Part shown: piece after piece, positions 1 to 9,601 of the stretch
How positions within the stretch are numbered: the first letter of the stretch is position 1
Layout of the letters: every line of letters begins with the position of its first letter
From: an uncultured Oxalobacteraceae bacterium
Lineage (GTDB): Bacteria; Pseudomonadota; Gammaproteobacteria; Burkholderiales; Burkholderiaceae_D
DNA length: 64,000 bases
Direction of reading: 5' to 3'
Assembly (NCBI GenBank): GCA_903893945.1
Contig: CAITOF010000107.1
Location: 21,822 to 85,821, forward strand
Program-made: the position numbers and the translations under genes
Notes under the pieces: generated by a model
What the model was told of the DNA's origin: nothing
What the model saw: only the letters and a program-made list of their open reading frames with translations
Databases searched by the model: none

Positions 1-189
1 ATTCAATTTATGAATCATGGCTCGCGACCTGCGGGAAAAACCGTGGCGGTACGCCATACCCGGAGAAGTTCCCGCTGCTCCGGAAACGACACGCTAAAGC
101 GTGACCCGTCCAACGCCAAGACGGGTGGCAGCCTCGGTAATGGTCACGTCGCCCGGATACTCCCTGGTTATCTCACATTCATAGTCGTT
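1..189 (-). pseudogene. Decayed HigA/VapA-type antitoxin (HTH) fragment
   Basis: Read on the minus strand from 189, the translation runs YECEITREYPGDVTITEAA, then TRLGVGRVTL, an in-frame TAG at 94-96, then RVVSGAAGTSPGMAYR. This follows the HigA-family Xre pattern (...[42 protein letters not shown]) closely on both sides of the stop. The helix-turn-helix is therefore recognisable but interrupted, and no start codon is in place. No RelE/HigB toxin partner is visible, although one could lie left of the window. I infer a dead antitoxin gene. The match is by eye against the family pattern. Confidence 0.55.
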
Positions 190-216
190 TGAAATTCAAC
201 TATCCGGTAACGTCGA

Positions 217-633
217 TCATGTTATTTTTTGATTGCGATACAGGAATGCGACCACCAAACCGAGTAGTAGCTGCAACACTCCATCAAATATGATTTGTTT
301 GCCAATTATCACCAATGGAAAAGGTTGTACCACGTAATTAATCAAGTAATTCGGCACAATCATCAACAATGCTATCGCGCCACCATAACGAATTCCTTGA
401 CCGAGCCACGATTTATTTACCGCCCCATTTGAATAGATCCATACAAATGCACCGCTCATCAATATGTGAGCAAAAATCATCAGTGGGAAGTATTTTTGGG
501 ACTCTTCATTAGTTCGGAATAAGTTAGGCACTTGCATATAATCCGCTTTGATAAAAATAGCATGAACCATGAAACTGCCGATCATCCAAACAACAAAAAC
601 GATCACCCACGATGTGAAATATTTTTTATTCAT
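217..633 (-). CDS. Small inner-membrane protein of unknown function
   Basis: 138 residues with about four hydrophobic segments (residues 7-27, 50-68, 82-103 and 110-132), so probably a small integral inner-membrane protein. I do not recognise a family with certainty. The start is supported by a strong ribosome-binding site (AGAGGGG) a few bases before ATG. There is no conserved charged pair or cysteine motif that suggests catalysis. It stands alone between the antitoxin relic and tRNA-Arg, so the neighbours give no hint of function. The lower GC of the gene compared with hppA would fit acquired DNA, but this is weak. Confidence 0.7.
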   Translation of the reverse strand: MNKKYFTSWVIVFVVWMIGSFMVHAIFIKADYMQVPNLFRTNEESQKYFPLMIFAHILMSGAFVWIYSNGAVNKSWLGQGIRYGGAIALLMIVPNYLINYVVQPFPLVIIGKQIIFDGVLQLLLGLVVAFLYRNQKIT

Positions 634-841
634 GTTGATCCCCTCTAAAGAAGTTAATCGGTTATTGAATGTTTAACTAGAATTTTGACAAAACGAGGCA
701 TGGGATTTTAACCAAATATCCAATTTCCTGTCGCTTGATAAACAGTGCATAGACATGATCCTGGATGAGCTAACCAGTTTAAGGAAACGTGATATCCTAC
801 GAGAAATTCGAGACGACTTGAGATAATATGAACGGGTACCT

Positions 842-916
842 TGGTGTGACCAACAGGAATCGAACCTGTATCTAATTCTTAGGAGGAACTTGATCTATCC
901 GTTGATCTATGGTCAC
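842..916 (-). tRNA. tRNA-Arg, anticodon CCU
   Basis: The minus strand folds as a complete cloverleaf. The acceptor GTGACCA pairs with TGGTCAC, followed by A73 and an encoded CCA. The D stem is GATC/GATC, and the anticodon stem AGTTC/GAATT encloses loop CTCCTAA (anticodon CCT). The T stem ACAGG/CCTGT encloses TTCGATT. U8 and A9 are in place. The gene decodes AGG. It is a single gene with no neighbouring tRNAs. tRNA genes of this type are frequent integration targets, and the antitoxin relic lies on its 3' side. Confidence 0.93.
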
Positions 917-971
917 ACACGCAGGTGCTATTTTACATGCTTGCCATCAGATCGGAAAGCTGCATGGGCAT

Positions 972-999
972 AAAAAAACCAGCTGGCGCTGGTTTTTTT
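972..999 (-). terminator. Bidirectional rho-independent terminator after hppA
   Basis: Stem CCAGC/GCTGG (979-983 with 988-992) with loop TGGC, flanked by seven A on the left and seven T on the right. It can act in either direction. It lies 22 bp beyond the hppA stop codon. Confidence 0.85.
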
Positions 1000-1021
1000 A
1001 TGCTTGTCACTTACCCGGTCA

Positions 1022-3217
1022 TCACTTGGCGGGTTCAGAGGGTGCCGCAGACGGTGCAGGTGCACTGCCATTAGCAGCCGAATTTTGCGTGTCAGCTTGC
1101 GGAGCGACTATTTCAGGTGCCGTGTTCGAGTCAACCGCTTTAGTGACCGCTGCCGGGACAAACTCAACATGGGCAGGTTCGACTTTATCCATGGGTAGCA
1201 GTGGCACCAGCAGTAACGCGACAATATTTATGATCTTGATCAGCGGGTTAATCGCAGGACCGGCGGTATCCTTGTAAGGATCGCCGACGGTGTCACCCGT
1301 TACGGCTGCTTTATGGGCTTCAGACCCTTTACCGCCGAAATGACCGTCTTCAATGTATTTTTTCGCGTTGTCCCAGGCACCACCACCGGTCGTCATCGAA
1401 ATAGCGACAAACAATCCGGTGACAATGGTTCCCATCAGCAGACCACCTAACGCTGCCGGGCCAAGCAGCAGTCCCACCAGCACAGGCACCACGACCGGCA
1501 GCAGCGATGGAATTATCATTTCCTTGATGGCGGAACTGGTCAGCATGTCGACTGCCTTGTCATATTCCGGTTTACCGGTGCCATCCATAATGCCTTTGAT
1601 TTCCTTGAACTGGCGCCGCACTTCGACCACGACCGCACCCGCTGCACGACCCACCGCTTCCATGGCAAGAGCGCCGAACAGGTAAGGAATCAGGCCGCCG
1701 ATAAACAATCCAACGATCACATTCGGATTCGATAAATCAAACGTTACACTCTTGCCGACCGATTCCAGGGCATGGGTGTAATCGGCAAATAACACTAACG
1801 ATGCCAGACCTGCCGAACCGATCGCATAGCCTTTGGTCACGGCTTTGGTCGTGTTACCCACTGCATCTAACGGGTCGGTTACTGCACGCACCGATTCGGG
1901 CATTTCTGACATTTCTGCGATACCACCGGCATTGTCAGTTATCGGGCCGTATGCATCTAACGCCACAACAATGCCTGCCATGGATAACATCGAGGTGGCG
2001 GCAATCGCAATGCCGTACAAACCGGCCAGATGATACGAGACCAGAATGGCCACGCATACTGCCAGGACAGGGTATGCCGTGGATTTCATCGACACACCCA
2101 GACCGGCAATAATATTGGTACCATGACCCGTGGTCGACGCTTCGGCGATATGGCGTACCGGATGAAAATCGGTTCCGGTGTAGTATTCAGTGATATACAC
2201 CATTAAACCGGTCAACACGATGCCCACCACGGTCGACAGCAGCAGCGGAACAAATTGAGCTTCGGGCACCACCAGTTTGGTGACCACGGCGAACCCGATC
2301 AGGGATAAACCCGCTGCCCACCATAAACCGGTATATAACGCGGACATGATTTTCTTGCCTGGCTGGGCTTTGACCATCGAGCAACCGACGATCGATGCAA
2401 TTATCGATACCGCGCCTAACAGCAACGGATACAACGCCGCTTCAGCACCCATATTGGGCATCAGAAGCGATCCCAATAACATGGTGGCGATTAACGTCAC
2501 GACATAGGTTTCAAACAGGTCGGCTGCCATCCCTGCGCAGTCACCCACATTATCGCCCACGTTGTCGGCAATAACAGCCGGATTGCGTGGATCATCTTCA
2601 GGAATGCCGGCTTCGACTTTACCGACCAGATCCGCACCGACGTCAGCGCCTTTGGTAAAAATACCGCCGCCCAGCCGCGCAAAAATGGAAATCAGTGAGG
2701 CACCGAATGCCAGACCGATCATGGGTTTCAGCATGTCATGCTGTGACACAGTGGCGCCGGTGTGATTCACCAGTACCCAATAAAACAGGCTGACACCCAA
2801 GAGTCCCAGTCCGACCACCAGCATACCTGTAATGGCACCGCCCTTGAAAGCGACATCCAGCGCAGGATTTACGCCTTTTGTGGCCGCCTGTGCAGTCCGC
2901 ACGTTGGCTCGCACTGAGACATTCATGCCGATAAATCCGCAAGCGCCTGATAACACAGCTCCGATTAAGAATCCCATGGCGGTTGGCATACCAAGACCTG
3001 GCAATGCAAATATGACGACAAACAGGATAACGCCAACCAGCGCAATAGTCCGGTATTGACGTGCCAGATAGGCGGCAGCACCTGTCTGGATTGCCGCCGC
3101 TATGTCCTGCATGCGCGCATTCCCTGCATCCTGCTTTAATATCCAGGCGCGGGAAATCAATCCGTACAGCACGGCCAGCACTCCACAACCAACCACAAAC
3201 CACAAGCTTGTTACCAT
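1022..3217 (-). CDS. hppA: Membrane-bound proton-translocating pyrophosphatase (K+-independent type)
   Basis: 731-residue polytopic membrane enzyme that couples PPi hydrolysis to H+ pumping across the inner membrane. The family signature DVGADLVGK and the acidic PPi-binding stretch ([17 protein letters not shown]) are present, as is a second Asp-rich block near the C-terminus ([18 protein letters not shown]). The motif GNTTKA carries Lys where K+-dependent enzymes have Ala, so I infer a K+-independent proton pump. The start was placed at the ATG at 3217, behind an AAGGAG ribosome-binding site; an upstream in-frame ATG has none. After the last membrane helix there is an unusual Ala/Pro-rich tail of roughly 50 residues. 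Confidence 0.96.
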   Translation of the reverse strand: MVTSLWFVVGCGVLAVLYGLISRAWILKQDAGNARMQDIAAAIQTGAAAYLARQYRTIALVGVILFVVIFALPGLGMPTAMGFLIGAVLSGACGFIGMNVSVRANVRTAQAATKGVNPALDVAFKGGAITGMLVVGLGLLGVSLFYWVLVNHTGATVSQHDMLKPMIGLAFGASLISIFARLGGGIFTKGADVGADLVGKVEAGIPEDDPRNPAVIADNVGDNVGDCAGMAADLFETYVVTLIATMLLGSLLMPNMGAEAALYPLLLGAVSIIASIVGCSMVKAQPGKKIMSALYTGLWWAAGLSLIGFAVVTKLVVPEAQFVPLLLSTVVGIVLTGLMVYITEYYTGTDFHPVRHIAEASTTGHGTNIIAGLGVSMKSTAYPVLAVCVAILVSYHLAGLYGIAIAATSMLSMAGIVVALDAYGPITDNAGGIAEMSEMPESVRAVTDPLDAVGNTTKAVTKGYAIGSAGLASLVLFADYTHALESVGKSVTFDLSNPNVIVGLFIGGLIPYLFGALAMEAVGRAAGAVVVEVRRQFKEIKGIMDGTGKPEYDKAVDMLTSSAIKEMIIPSLLPVVVPVLVGLLLGPAALGGLLMGTIVTGLFVAISMTTGGGAWDNAKKYIEDGHFGGKGSEAHKAAVTGDTVGDPYKDTAGPAINPLIKIINIVALLLVPLLPMDKVEPAHVEFVPAAVTKAVDSNTAPEIVAPQADTQNSAANGSAPAPSAAPSEPAK

Positions 3218-3399
3218 TGCAAATCTCCTTTTTATTATAAAAAAACGACGATTTCTCAACCAGCCAACACGTTTGGACGCCAAGTGGGTAATGTACTATT
3301 TACTCAATGGTTCGCCATCAAAAATAAAACAGAAAACAACAAAAAAACAGAACAAATGCAACATCTTTGCGCCAGGTTAAAACGCTACCTGAAAGTGCC

Positions 3400-3426
3400 A
3401 AAAAAAAAGCGGACATGACGTCCGCT
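3400..3426 (-). terminator. Rho-independent terminator after adk
   Basis: Minus-strand stem GCGGAC/GTCCGC with a 5-base loop, followed by a run of nine T. It lies immediately past the adk stop and separates adk from hppA. Confidence 0.88.
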
Positions 3427-3430
3427 GTGG

Positions 3431-4201
<771 letters not shown>

Positions 4202-4337
4202 TTACCATAAAAACCGATCAAAAAATGCGTTATTAAAACAAATACAATCAATAAATGATGAATCTGGCATTTTTGAGACGGTAAGCAGGGCTTCGTTGCG
4301 CATCAGAAATTAACCTTTTTTTAATTCAAATGCAAGA

Positions 4338-5138
4338 TCAATCCGCACCGGCCTGCCGGTAAATTTGCTGCACACGCAGCAAATCGTCTGGCGTGTCGAC
4401 GCCCGCCGATGGCACATCGGGCGTGACATGAACGGCGATGGAGTAGCCGTTCCAGAGCACCCGCAGTTGCTCCAGCACCTCGCTTTTTTCCAGTGGAGCC
4501 ACTTCTAACGTGGCGTATTTCTGTAAAAATGCATTGGTGTACGCGTACAAACCTATATGCCGGAAAACACGATAATCAGGCGACAATACCGATGTGGAGA
4601 CAGCAAAGCCATCCCTGTCCCATGGTATGGTCGCGCGTGAAAAATAAAGTGCCCGACCGGATTTATCCAGCACCACCTTGACGACATTCGGATTGAACGC
4701 TTCTTCGGCGCTGGTAATGGGATGCGCAGCCGTTGACATTTGGACACCATGCCGGATCTGTGCCGCTGTCGCTGTAATCAGTGCCGGCTCAATTAACGGC
4801 TCGTCACCCTGTACATTGACGATGACTATTTCCGCCGGCAGATTCAGCCGGGCGGCTACTTCGGCGATGCGATCTGTCCCGGACTGGTGGTCGGCACGGG
4901 TCAGATACGCCGTAATTCCGAACTGCTCGCACGCCTCCAGGATCAGGCGGTCGTCACAGGCCACAACGACCGTTTCCGCGCCGGACAGTCGGGCCCGCTC
5001 GGCCACCCGAACCACCATCGGTTTGCCCGCCAGATCGGCCAGCGGCTTGTTGGGTAAGCGGGTCGATGCCAGGCGCGCCGGAATGATGACGCAAAAATTA
5101 TTCTGTCCATTGAATGTCGTGGTCCGTAACAGCGTCAT
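4338..5138 (-). CDS. kdsB: 3-deoxy-manno-octulosonate cytidylyltransferase (CMP-Kdo synthetase)
   Basis: 266 residues. Activates Kdo with CTP to CMP-Kdo for the inner core of lipopolysaccharide, in the cytoplasm. Visible motifs are the nucleotide-binding IPARLASTRLPNKPL, HQSGTDRIAE, VNVQGDEPLI and the C-terminal GVDTPDDL. It starts at an ATG with GGGAG eight bases upstream, giving an extension of about 15 residues before the usual family start (CVIIPAR). It is the last gene of the exbB-exbD-lpxK-Trm112-kdsB run, 16 bp after the Trm112 gene, which fits a shared lipid A/LPS supply operon. Confidence 0.96.
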   Translation of the reverse strand: MTLLRTTTFNGQNNFCVIIPARLASTRLPNKPLADLAGKPMVVRVAERARLSGAETVVVACDDRLILEACEQFGITAYLTRADHQSGTDRIAEVAARLNLPAEIVIVNVQGDEPLIEPALITATAAQIRHGVQMSTAAHPITSAEEAFNPNVVKVVLDKSGRALYFSRATIPWDRDGFAVSTSVLSPDYRVFRHIGLYAYTNAFLQKYATLEVAPLEKSEVLEQLRVLWNGYSIAVHVTPDVPSAGVDTPDDLLRVQQIYRQAGAD

Positions 5139-5154
5139 TTGGTGCGCTCCCGGG

Positions 5155-5355
5155 TCAGGACTGCGGTGAACTAGGTGCGTCGTTCAAATCGCGAGCCTGA
5201 TCAGCCCACATGATGGGTATATCGTCACGGATCGGGTACGCCAATCTGTCCCCGTTACATATCAATTCCTGTGCTGCCTTGTCGTATTTCAAGGGACCTT
5301 TGCACAGTGGACAAACCAGGATTTCTAACAGGCGTGGATTCACTTTTTTCTCCAA
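5155..5355 (-). CDS. Trm112-family small zinc-ribbon-like protein (YcaR type)
   Basis: 66 residues. Conserved opening [16 protein letters not shown] and later [10 protein letters not shown] are diagnostic of the Trm112/YcaR family. In eukaryotes the homologue activates methyltransferases; in bacteria the role is not settled. Only the first CxxC pair is present, since the second half has a single Cys in LICNGD, so a complete four-Cys zinc site is not formed. It lies one base after lpxK and just before kdsB, the same position as in many proteobacteria. Confidence 0.93.
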   Translation of the reverse strand: MEKKVNPRLLEILVCPLCKGPLKYDKAAQELICNGDRLAYPIRDDIPIMWADQARDLNDAPSSPQS

Positions 5356-5356
5356 T

Positions 5357-6394
5357 TCAATTTTGCAATCTGGCGATCTTCAGGCGGTCGACAATTTTTT
5401 CCATGAACGCACCCTCAATATGCGCCGCAACCGACACCACCCAGATTCGGTGGTCATCTGCAATCTGCTTTATTTGACGACATTTTACTGCATCCTTTTC
5501 CGTTATTAGAATTAAGTCTGCATCAAGATTCTGGAAAGGGTTGACGTCGTAGCGGTAATGGTCCGGCAATGGCAGCGCGGTAAATGGGACGCCCTGCCTG
5601 CGCAACATGCTGAAAAACCGTTCGGGATGCCCTATTCCGGCCGCCGCGACCAACTTCGCACCCGGCGCCAGGGACGACAACGATTGGGTCTGGCCGGCAC
5701 CGTTTAGCGGGTAAGCCGAGGTTCCCTCCAGTTGCATGCGAAACGTGTCTGACGGCAACGCTGGGCTGATCAGCTCAGCGTCATTCAGATTCACCACCGT
5801 TATATCGCGTTTTCTGTCTGCCGGTTCACGTAACGGCCCTGCCGGTAACAGCCAGCCATTCCCGACCCCGCGCGAATCAAACAGGACAATCTCGATGTTC
5901 CGCGCCAGTGCAAGATGCTGCAAACCGTCGTCCGCCACAATAACGTCAACGTCGGGAAACGCATCAAGCAGGGTCGTCCCGGCATCAAACCGGTTACGGC
6001 CCACGGCCACAGGACAACCGCTCTGCTGTGCAATCAGAACGGCTTCATCACCGGCGTCAACCGCCAGCGATGACAGCGTGACGACGGCCGGCGCATCCTG
6101 GGTGCGACCGTAACCACGTGAAATCACACCCGGATGATAACCCCTGCTTTTAAGTTGCTGTAACAACCAGAGTGTCAGTGGTGTCTTACCGGTGCCACCA
6201 ATGAAAATATTTCCAACAATGATTACGGGCACAGGCAGTGCGTGTTGCTGCAACCAGCCTGTCTTGTACAGGAAACAGCGCAATGTCAGCAAAACACCGT
6301 AGAGCAGCGCAATCGGCCAAAGCAGACCAGCCAGCCAGCCGCGCTTCATCCATGCTTGCATCAACACAGAAGCCAATCGGTCATTCATCGTCAT
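5357..6394 (-). CDS. lpxK: Tetraacyldisaccharide 4'-kinase (lipid A biosynthesis)
   Basis: 345 residues. Phosphorylates the 4' position of the tetraacyldisaccharide-1-phosphate lipid A precursor at the cytoplasmic face of the inner membrane. One N-terminal hydrophobic helix (about residues 19-38) is followed by the Walker A motif [12 protein letters not shown] and then [16 protein letters not shown] and a C-terminal [12 protein letters not shown], all typical of LpxK. Two ATGs lie close together at the start (residues 1 and 3), and neither has a strong ribosome-binding site. It is transcribed with exbD upstream (30 bp gap) and the Trm112 gene downstream. Confidence 0.95.
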   Translation of the reverse strand: MTMNDRLASVLMQAWMKRGWLAGLLWPIALLYGVLLTLRCFLYKTGWLQQHALPVPVIIVGNIFIGGTGKTPLTLWLLQQLKSRGYHPGVISRGYGRTQDAPAVVTLSSLAVDAGDEAVLIAQQSGCPVAVGRNRFDAGTTLLDAFPDVDVIVADDGLQHLALARNIEIVLFDSRGVGNGWLLPAGPLREPADRKRDITVVNLNDAELISPALPSDTFRMQLEGTSAYPLNGAGQTQSLSSLAPGAKLVAAAGIGHPERFFSMLRRQGVPFTALPLPDHYRYDVNPFQNLDADLILITEKDAVKCRQIKQIADDHRIWVVSVAAHIEGAFMEKIVDRLKIARLQN

Positions 6395-6424
6395 TTAAAC
6401 AGGGTTGGGCGAACAATGACAGCG

Positions 6425-6868
6425 TCATTTCTGCGCATGATTTTGTGCGGCAAAGGTAATCTTGGACAACCCGGCGATCCTTGCTGCCTCCAGCACATCA
6501 ATGACGGATTGATGACTGGCCAGGCCGTCCGCGTTGATGATCACGACAGGGTCAGCCTGATCTGCACCGCCGGAAAATTCACCCGCGGCCTGCTTAAGAC
6601 TTTCGGCCAAATCATTCACATCGATTTTGGCAACCGGCTTCTGATTGATTTTGTAGTTGCCCCGACTATCCACACCGATCTGGATCTCGTGCGGGCGTTG
6701 TTGGGCGACTGTGGCATCGGCGGTCGGTAAATTGATCTGCAATTCGGTGAAACGACTGTAAGTGGTTGTGACCATCAGGAAAATAAGAATCACCAGCAAC
6801 ACATCGATGAAAGGAATTAAATTAATCTCTGGCTCGGAGCGATTTTTATTACCTTTGCGAAAATCCAT
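6425..6868 (-). CDS. exbD: ExbD/TolR-family biopolymer transport protein
   Basis: 147 residues. One transmembrane helix (about residues 16-37) containing the conserved aspartate in INLIPFIDVLLVILIFL, then a periplasmic domain. With ExbB it forms a proton channel that energises TonB- or Tol-dependent processes. The gene lies 8 bp after exbB and upstream of lpxK, the usual Burkholderiales order. TolR and ExbD cannot be separated by sequence alone. The absence of tolA/tolB/pal here and the lpxK linkage favour the ExbD name, although coupling to TonB is not shown. Confidence 0.92.
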   Translation of the reverse strand: MDFRKGNKNRSEPEINLIPFIDVLLVILIFLMVTTTYSRFTELQINLPTADATVAQQRPHEIQIGVDSRGNYKINQKPVAKIDVNDLAESLKQAAGEFSGGADQADPVVIINADGLASHQSVIDVLEAARIAGLSKITFAAQNHAQK

Positions 6869-6876
6869 AATCAGCC

Positions 6877-7482
6877 TTATTTCCGGTTGCCATGTACGGT
6901 GTCAACAAACTTCACTGCCTGCTGCTCCATTTCCACAATGAATCCATCGACCAGTGCACTGAAATGACGGTAGAAAAAAATGGTCGGCATCGCAATCAGA
7001 ATACCGAATGCCGTATTGTAAAGTGCAACCGAAATACCGTGTGCCAGTTGTACCGGATTGGCACCTGTGGAATTCTGCGCACCAAAAATTTCAATCATTC
7101 CAACCACGGTGCCAAACAGACCCATGAGCGTCGCCAACGAGGCTATGGTACCCAACGTGGTCAAAAACCGGCCAAGGTCATGCGCGGCGGCACGGCCGGC
7201 TTCCTCAATGGCCTCTTTCATCACGTCGCGAGGTGCGTCAACATTGCGCAGGCCGGCAGCCAATACCCGGCCGAGCGGAGAATTCTGCTCGAGCTTTTCG
7301 ACAACGTCCCTGCTTACCTTACCGTTATGATAGACACGAATCACTTCATCCAGTAAGGTTTTGGGCAGAATGTTCCTGGCGCGCAGCGACAAAGAACGTT
7401 CAATGATTAACGCCAGAGCGATAACCGACGCGATTAATAAAAAATAGATGGGCCAACCGGCCGATTGTAAGATAGCGAACAA
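6877..7482 (-). CDS. exbB: ExbB/MotA-TolQ-family proton channel protein
   Basis: 201 residues with three membrane helices (about 7-27, 110-135 and 155-180) and the conserved family region GLFGTVVGMIEIFGA. Partner of ExbD in a proton-driven energiser complex. I place the start at the TTG at 7482, behind AAGGGAG, because the protein then begins MFAILQSAGWPIY as in relatives; an ATG at 7527 would add 15 unconserved residues and would place a perfect palindrome inside the coding region. First gene of the exbB-exbD-lpxK-Trm112-kdsB run. Confidence 0.9.
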   Translation of the reverse strand: MFAILQSAGWPIYFLLIASVIALALIIERSLSLRARNILPKTLLDEVIRVYHNGKVSRDVVEKLEQNSPLGRVLAAGLRNVDAPRDVMKEAIEEAGRAAAHDLGRFLTTLGTIASLATLMGLFGTVVGMIEIFGAQNSTGANPVQLAHGISVALYNTAFGILIAMPTIFFYRHFSALVDGFIVEMEQQAVKFVDTVHGNRK

Positions 7483-7499
7483 TAGAAACTCCCTTTTGA

Positions 7500-7519
7500 T
7501 GACGATAGCGCTATCGTCA
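7500..7519. promoter_or_regulatory. 20-bp perfect palindrome in the exbB leader
   Basis: The sequence TGACGATAGCGCTATCGTCA reads identically on both strands. It lies 17 bp upstream of the proposed TTG start of exbB and just upstream of its ribosome-binding site. It could be an operator or a stem in the 5' untranslated RNA. The regulator is unknown; it is not a Fur box. Confidence 0.5.
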
Positions 7520-7812
7520 AGTACCATTATTTACAGGACTCAGCCTTTACGTTCCCGCCTGTCGATCCGATATCGAGGCGTCAGTTCGGCGACGTTCGTG
7601 ATGCAATCACAAGTTCGCAATGTATCTTGTTGTCCGACTCTGGGCAAGTACCTTGACCGGCACAAACCCCATTCCTTGATTTTTGATGGCCAATTCGCCC
7701 CGGTTTGGCCAAAAGTGCGGCTTGCAGCGTAAATTGGCATGACCAATGGCGGGGAATCCAGACCGTCTGGCCAGTTCAAAAAAACGGCGCGCACAAAGTT
7801 TTGCACAGCTTA

Positions 7813-8041
7813 TGTGGGTAACTCTGTGAGCAAACCGTGACATCATGCGCCAACTAATTGATTTGTTTTGGTTTTCCTTAAAAAGCCCACTATTCACGCA
7901 ACATTATCATTATCACCACAGGTTTTACACATAAATTGTGGATAACTTTGTGTAAAAATCCGGTATAGTCATATAAGGTATTGATTTTTATAGAGTTAGT
8001 CGATCTGATTAGAAATACAGCAAATGCCACTTTGTGGATAA
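7813..8041. promoter_or_regulatory. Cluster of DnaA-box-like sites upstream of xseA
   Basis: Two perfect TTATCCACA nonamers on the minus strand (7937-7945 and 8033-8041), one with a single mismatch (TTACCCACA, 7813-7821), and two single-mismatch copies of TTTTACACA at 7923-7931 and, inverted, at 7949-7957. The last two form a 9-bp inverted repeat exactly flanking the central perfect box. No dnaA, dnaN or parAB lies nearby, so this need not be oriC. It could bind DnaA for titration or transcriptional control. Confidence 0.5.
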
Positions 8042-8153
8042 TAACTGGACAGCCCATCGCAATCAGCGTCATTCTGAGGGAACAAAAGGACTTGCCGATA
8101 CCGTTTAATCCCCCGGAATTATTGTTAGAATCACTTCCGGACCCTTTGCCACC

Positions 8154-9509
8154 ATGAATAACGATATTACCCGCCCCCAATTTACCCCGACTGTCATGAC
8201 AGTCTCTGAATTGAATCAGTCTGTCTCCCATTTACTGGAGCGTTCAATACCTTTGTGCTGGATTTCCGGTGAAATATCCAATTTCACCCGGGCTGCCTCA
8301 GGTCACTGGTATTTCACCCTGAAGGATGCGCACGCACAGGTGCGCGCCGTGATGTTTAAAAACCGGGTGAGTGGACTCGATTTTGTGCCGCGCGAAGGTG
8401 AAAAGATTGAAGTGCGGGCCACCGTGACGCTCTACGCGCCGCGCGGTGATTATCAGCTCAACGTCGAAAACGTCCGGCGTGCCGGTCTGGGCAACCTGTA
8501 TGAGGCGTTTCTGCAATTGAAACAGAAATTGAGTCAGGCCGGTCTGTTTGATCCGTCACGCAAGCGGCCACTGCCTGCCTTTCCGTCCTGCATAGGTATT
8601 GTTACCAGTCCGCAGGCCGCTGCATTGCGCGACATCCTGATTACCCTGCAGCGACGCGCGCCGCAAGTCAGAATCATCATTTACCCCACACCTGTCCAGG
8701 GAGCCGGGTCGGCGCAGAAAATTGCCGAAATGATTGCCCTTGCCGCAGCCAGAAACGAATGCGAGGTTCTGATTCTGTCACGAGGTGGCGGAAGCATGGA
8801 GGATTTATGGTCATTCAATGATGAACAACTGGCTCTGGCGATCTCGGCCTGCGGTATTCCCGTTATTGCCGGCGTCGGCCATGAAACCGACTTCACCATT
8901 GCTGATTTTGTGGCGGATGTTCGGGCGCCGACACCCACTGCCGCAGCAGAAATTGCGGTGGCGGCACGCGCGGACCTGCTCCAGCAGCTGCAGTCGACGA
9001 CCATGCACCTGCAGCGAAACTGGCGACGCCAGCTTGACCAGGTAAATCAGACCCTGGACCAGCTCTCGCGACGACTGGTCAGCCCACTGTCCTACATGCG
9101 CAGTGAACGTGCAAAACTGGAAGCGCTGCAATTGCGCCTGATGCACAGCGTCGACAGAACACGCAAACAGGCGCACTTCCAGGTTGAACAGCTGAAACAG
9201 AAATTGCGCAATCAATCGCCGCGCGCCGACCTGAAAAAACATCAGCTGCGCCAACTGTCCACCCGGTTCCAGCAGGAGACACATCGCCATGTCCAGTCAC
9301 GTCAGCAGCAACTGCACCATCTTCAATTGCAGCTGGAATTATTAAACCCGCAGCGGACACTGGAACGTGGCTATGCCATTATCATGGATCCGCAGGGAGC
9401 AATCATCCGCCAGGCCAGCCAGTTCAAGGTGCCGGGCCACATCAATGTGAAACTGGCCGGGGGCGATATCGAGCTTGGCATAGCGAGCATGCAGCATAAA
9501 TTAACCTGA
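8154..9509 (+). CDS. xseA: Exodeoxyribonuclease VII large subunit
   Basis: 451 residues. Catalytic and DNA-binding subunit of exonuclease VII, which degrades single-stranded DNA in the cytoplasm. The order is an N-terminal OB-fold (about residues 15-110, SGHWYFTLKD and VRAVMFKNR), the catalytic domain with GIVTSPQAAALRDI, ILSRGGGSMEDLWSFND and GVGHETDFTIADFVAD, a long coiled-coil region (about 270-390), and a C-terminal segment with NPQRTLERGYAI. The start at 8154 has a poor ribosome-binding site, and an internal ATG (residue 15, MTVSELNQ) is a reasonable alternative. The small subunit xseB is not in the window. Confidence 0.96.
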   Translation: MNNDITRPQFTPTVMTVSELNQSVSHLLERSIPLCWISGEISNFTRAASGHWYFTLKDAHAQVRAVMFKNRVSGLDFVPREGEKIEVRATVTLYAPRGDYQLNVENVRRAGLGNLYEAFLQLKQKLSQAGLFDPSRKRPLPAFPSCIGIVTSPQAAALRDILITLQRRAPQVRIIIYPTPVQGAGSAQKIAEMIALAAARNECEVLILSRGGGSMEDLWSFNDEQLALAISACGIPVIAGVGHETDFTIADFVADVRAPTPTAAAEIAVAARADLLQQLQSTTMHLQRNWRRQLDQVNQTLDQLSRRLVSPLSYMRSERAKLEALQLRLMHSVDRTRKQAHFQVEQLKQKLRNQSPRADLKKHQLRQLSTRFQQETHRHVQSRQQQLHHLQLQLELLNPQRTLERGYAIIMDPQGAIIRQASQFKVPGHINVKLAGGDIELGIASMQHKLT

Positions 9510-9601
9510 ACAATGCAAACAAATCGCAACCCCGTTACAATAACCCGTTGTTGGTTTGGTTTACTTGATCATTGAATTAGCTTTACGACAAAGGAAATGA
9601 A

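Larger units (their letters stand above)
7483..8153. other. Gene-free region between divergent exbB and xseA
   Basis: About 670 bp without a convincing gene on either strand. It holds the promoters of exbB (minus) and xseA (plus), a 20-bp palindrome at 7500-7519 and a group of DnaA-box-like nonamers between 7813 and 8041. Short reading frames on the minus strand here lack ribosome-binding sites and family resemblance. Confidence 0.6.

Noticed and set aside
684..826. Short plus-strand reading frame (QISNFLSLDKQCIDMILDEL...) between the membrane protein and tRNA-Arg
   Set aside because: It reads like the C-terminus of a real protein but has no ribosome-binding site or adequate start and only about 45 codons; at best a gene fragment.
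842..916. Genomic island inserted at tRNA-Arg
   Set aside because: No integrase, no repeat of the tRNA 3' end and no mobile genes within the window; only the antitoxin relic hints at it.
7607..7897. Minus-strand reading frames inside the exbB-xseA gap
   Set aside because: No ribosome-binding sites and no family resemblance; they overlap one another and the region carries regulatory-type sequence.
7813..8041. DnaA-box cluster as the chromosomal origin
   Set aside because: No dnaA, dnaN, gidA or parAB nearby and no clear AT-rich unwinding element next to the boxes; kept only as a DnaA-binding candidate.
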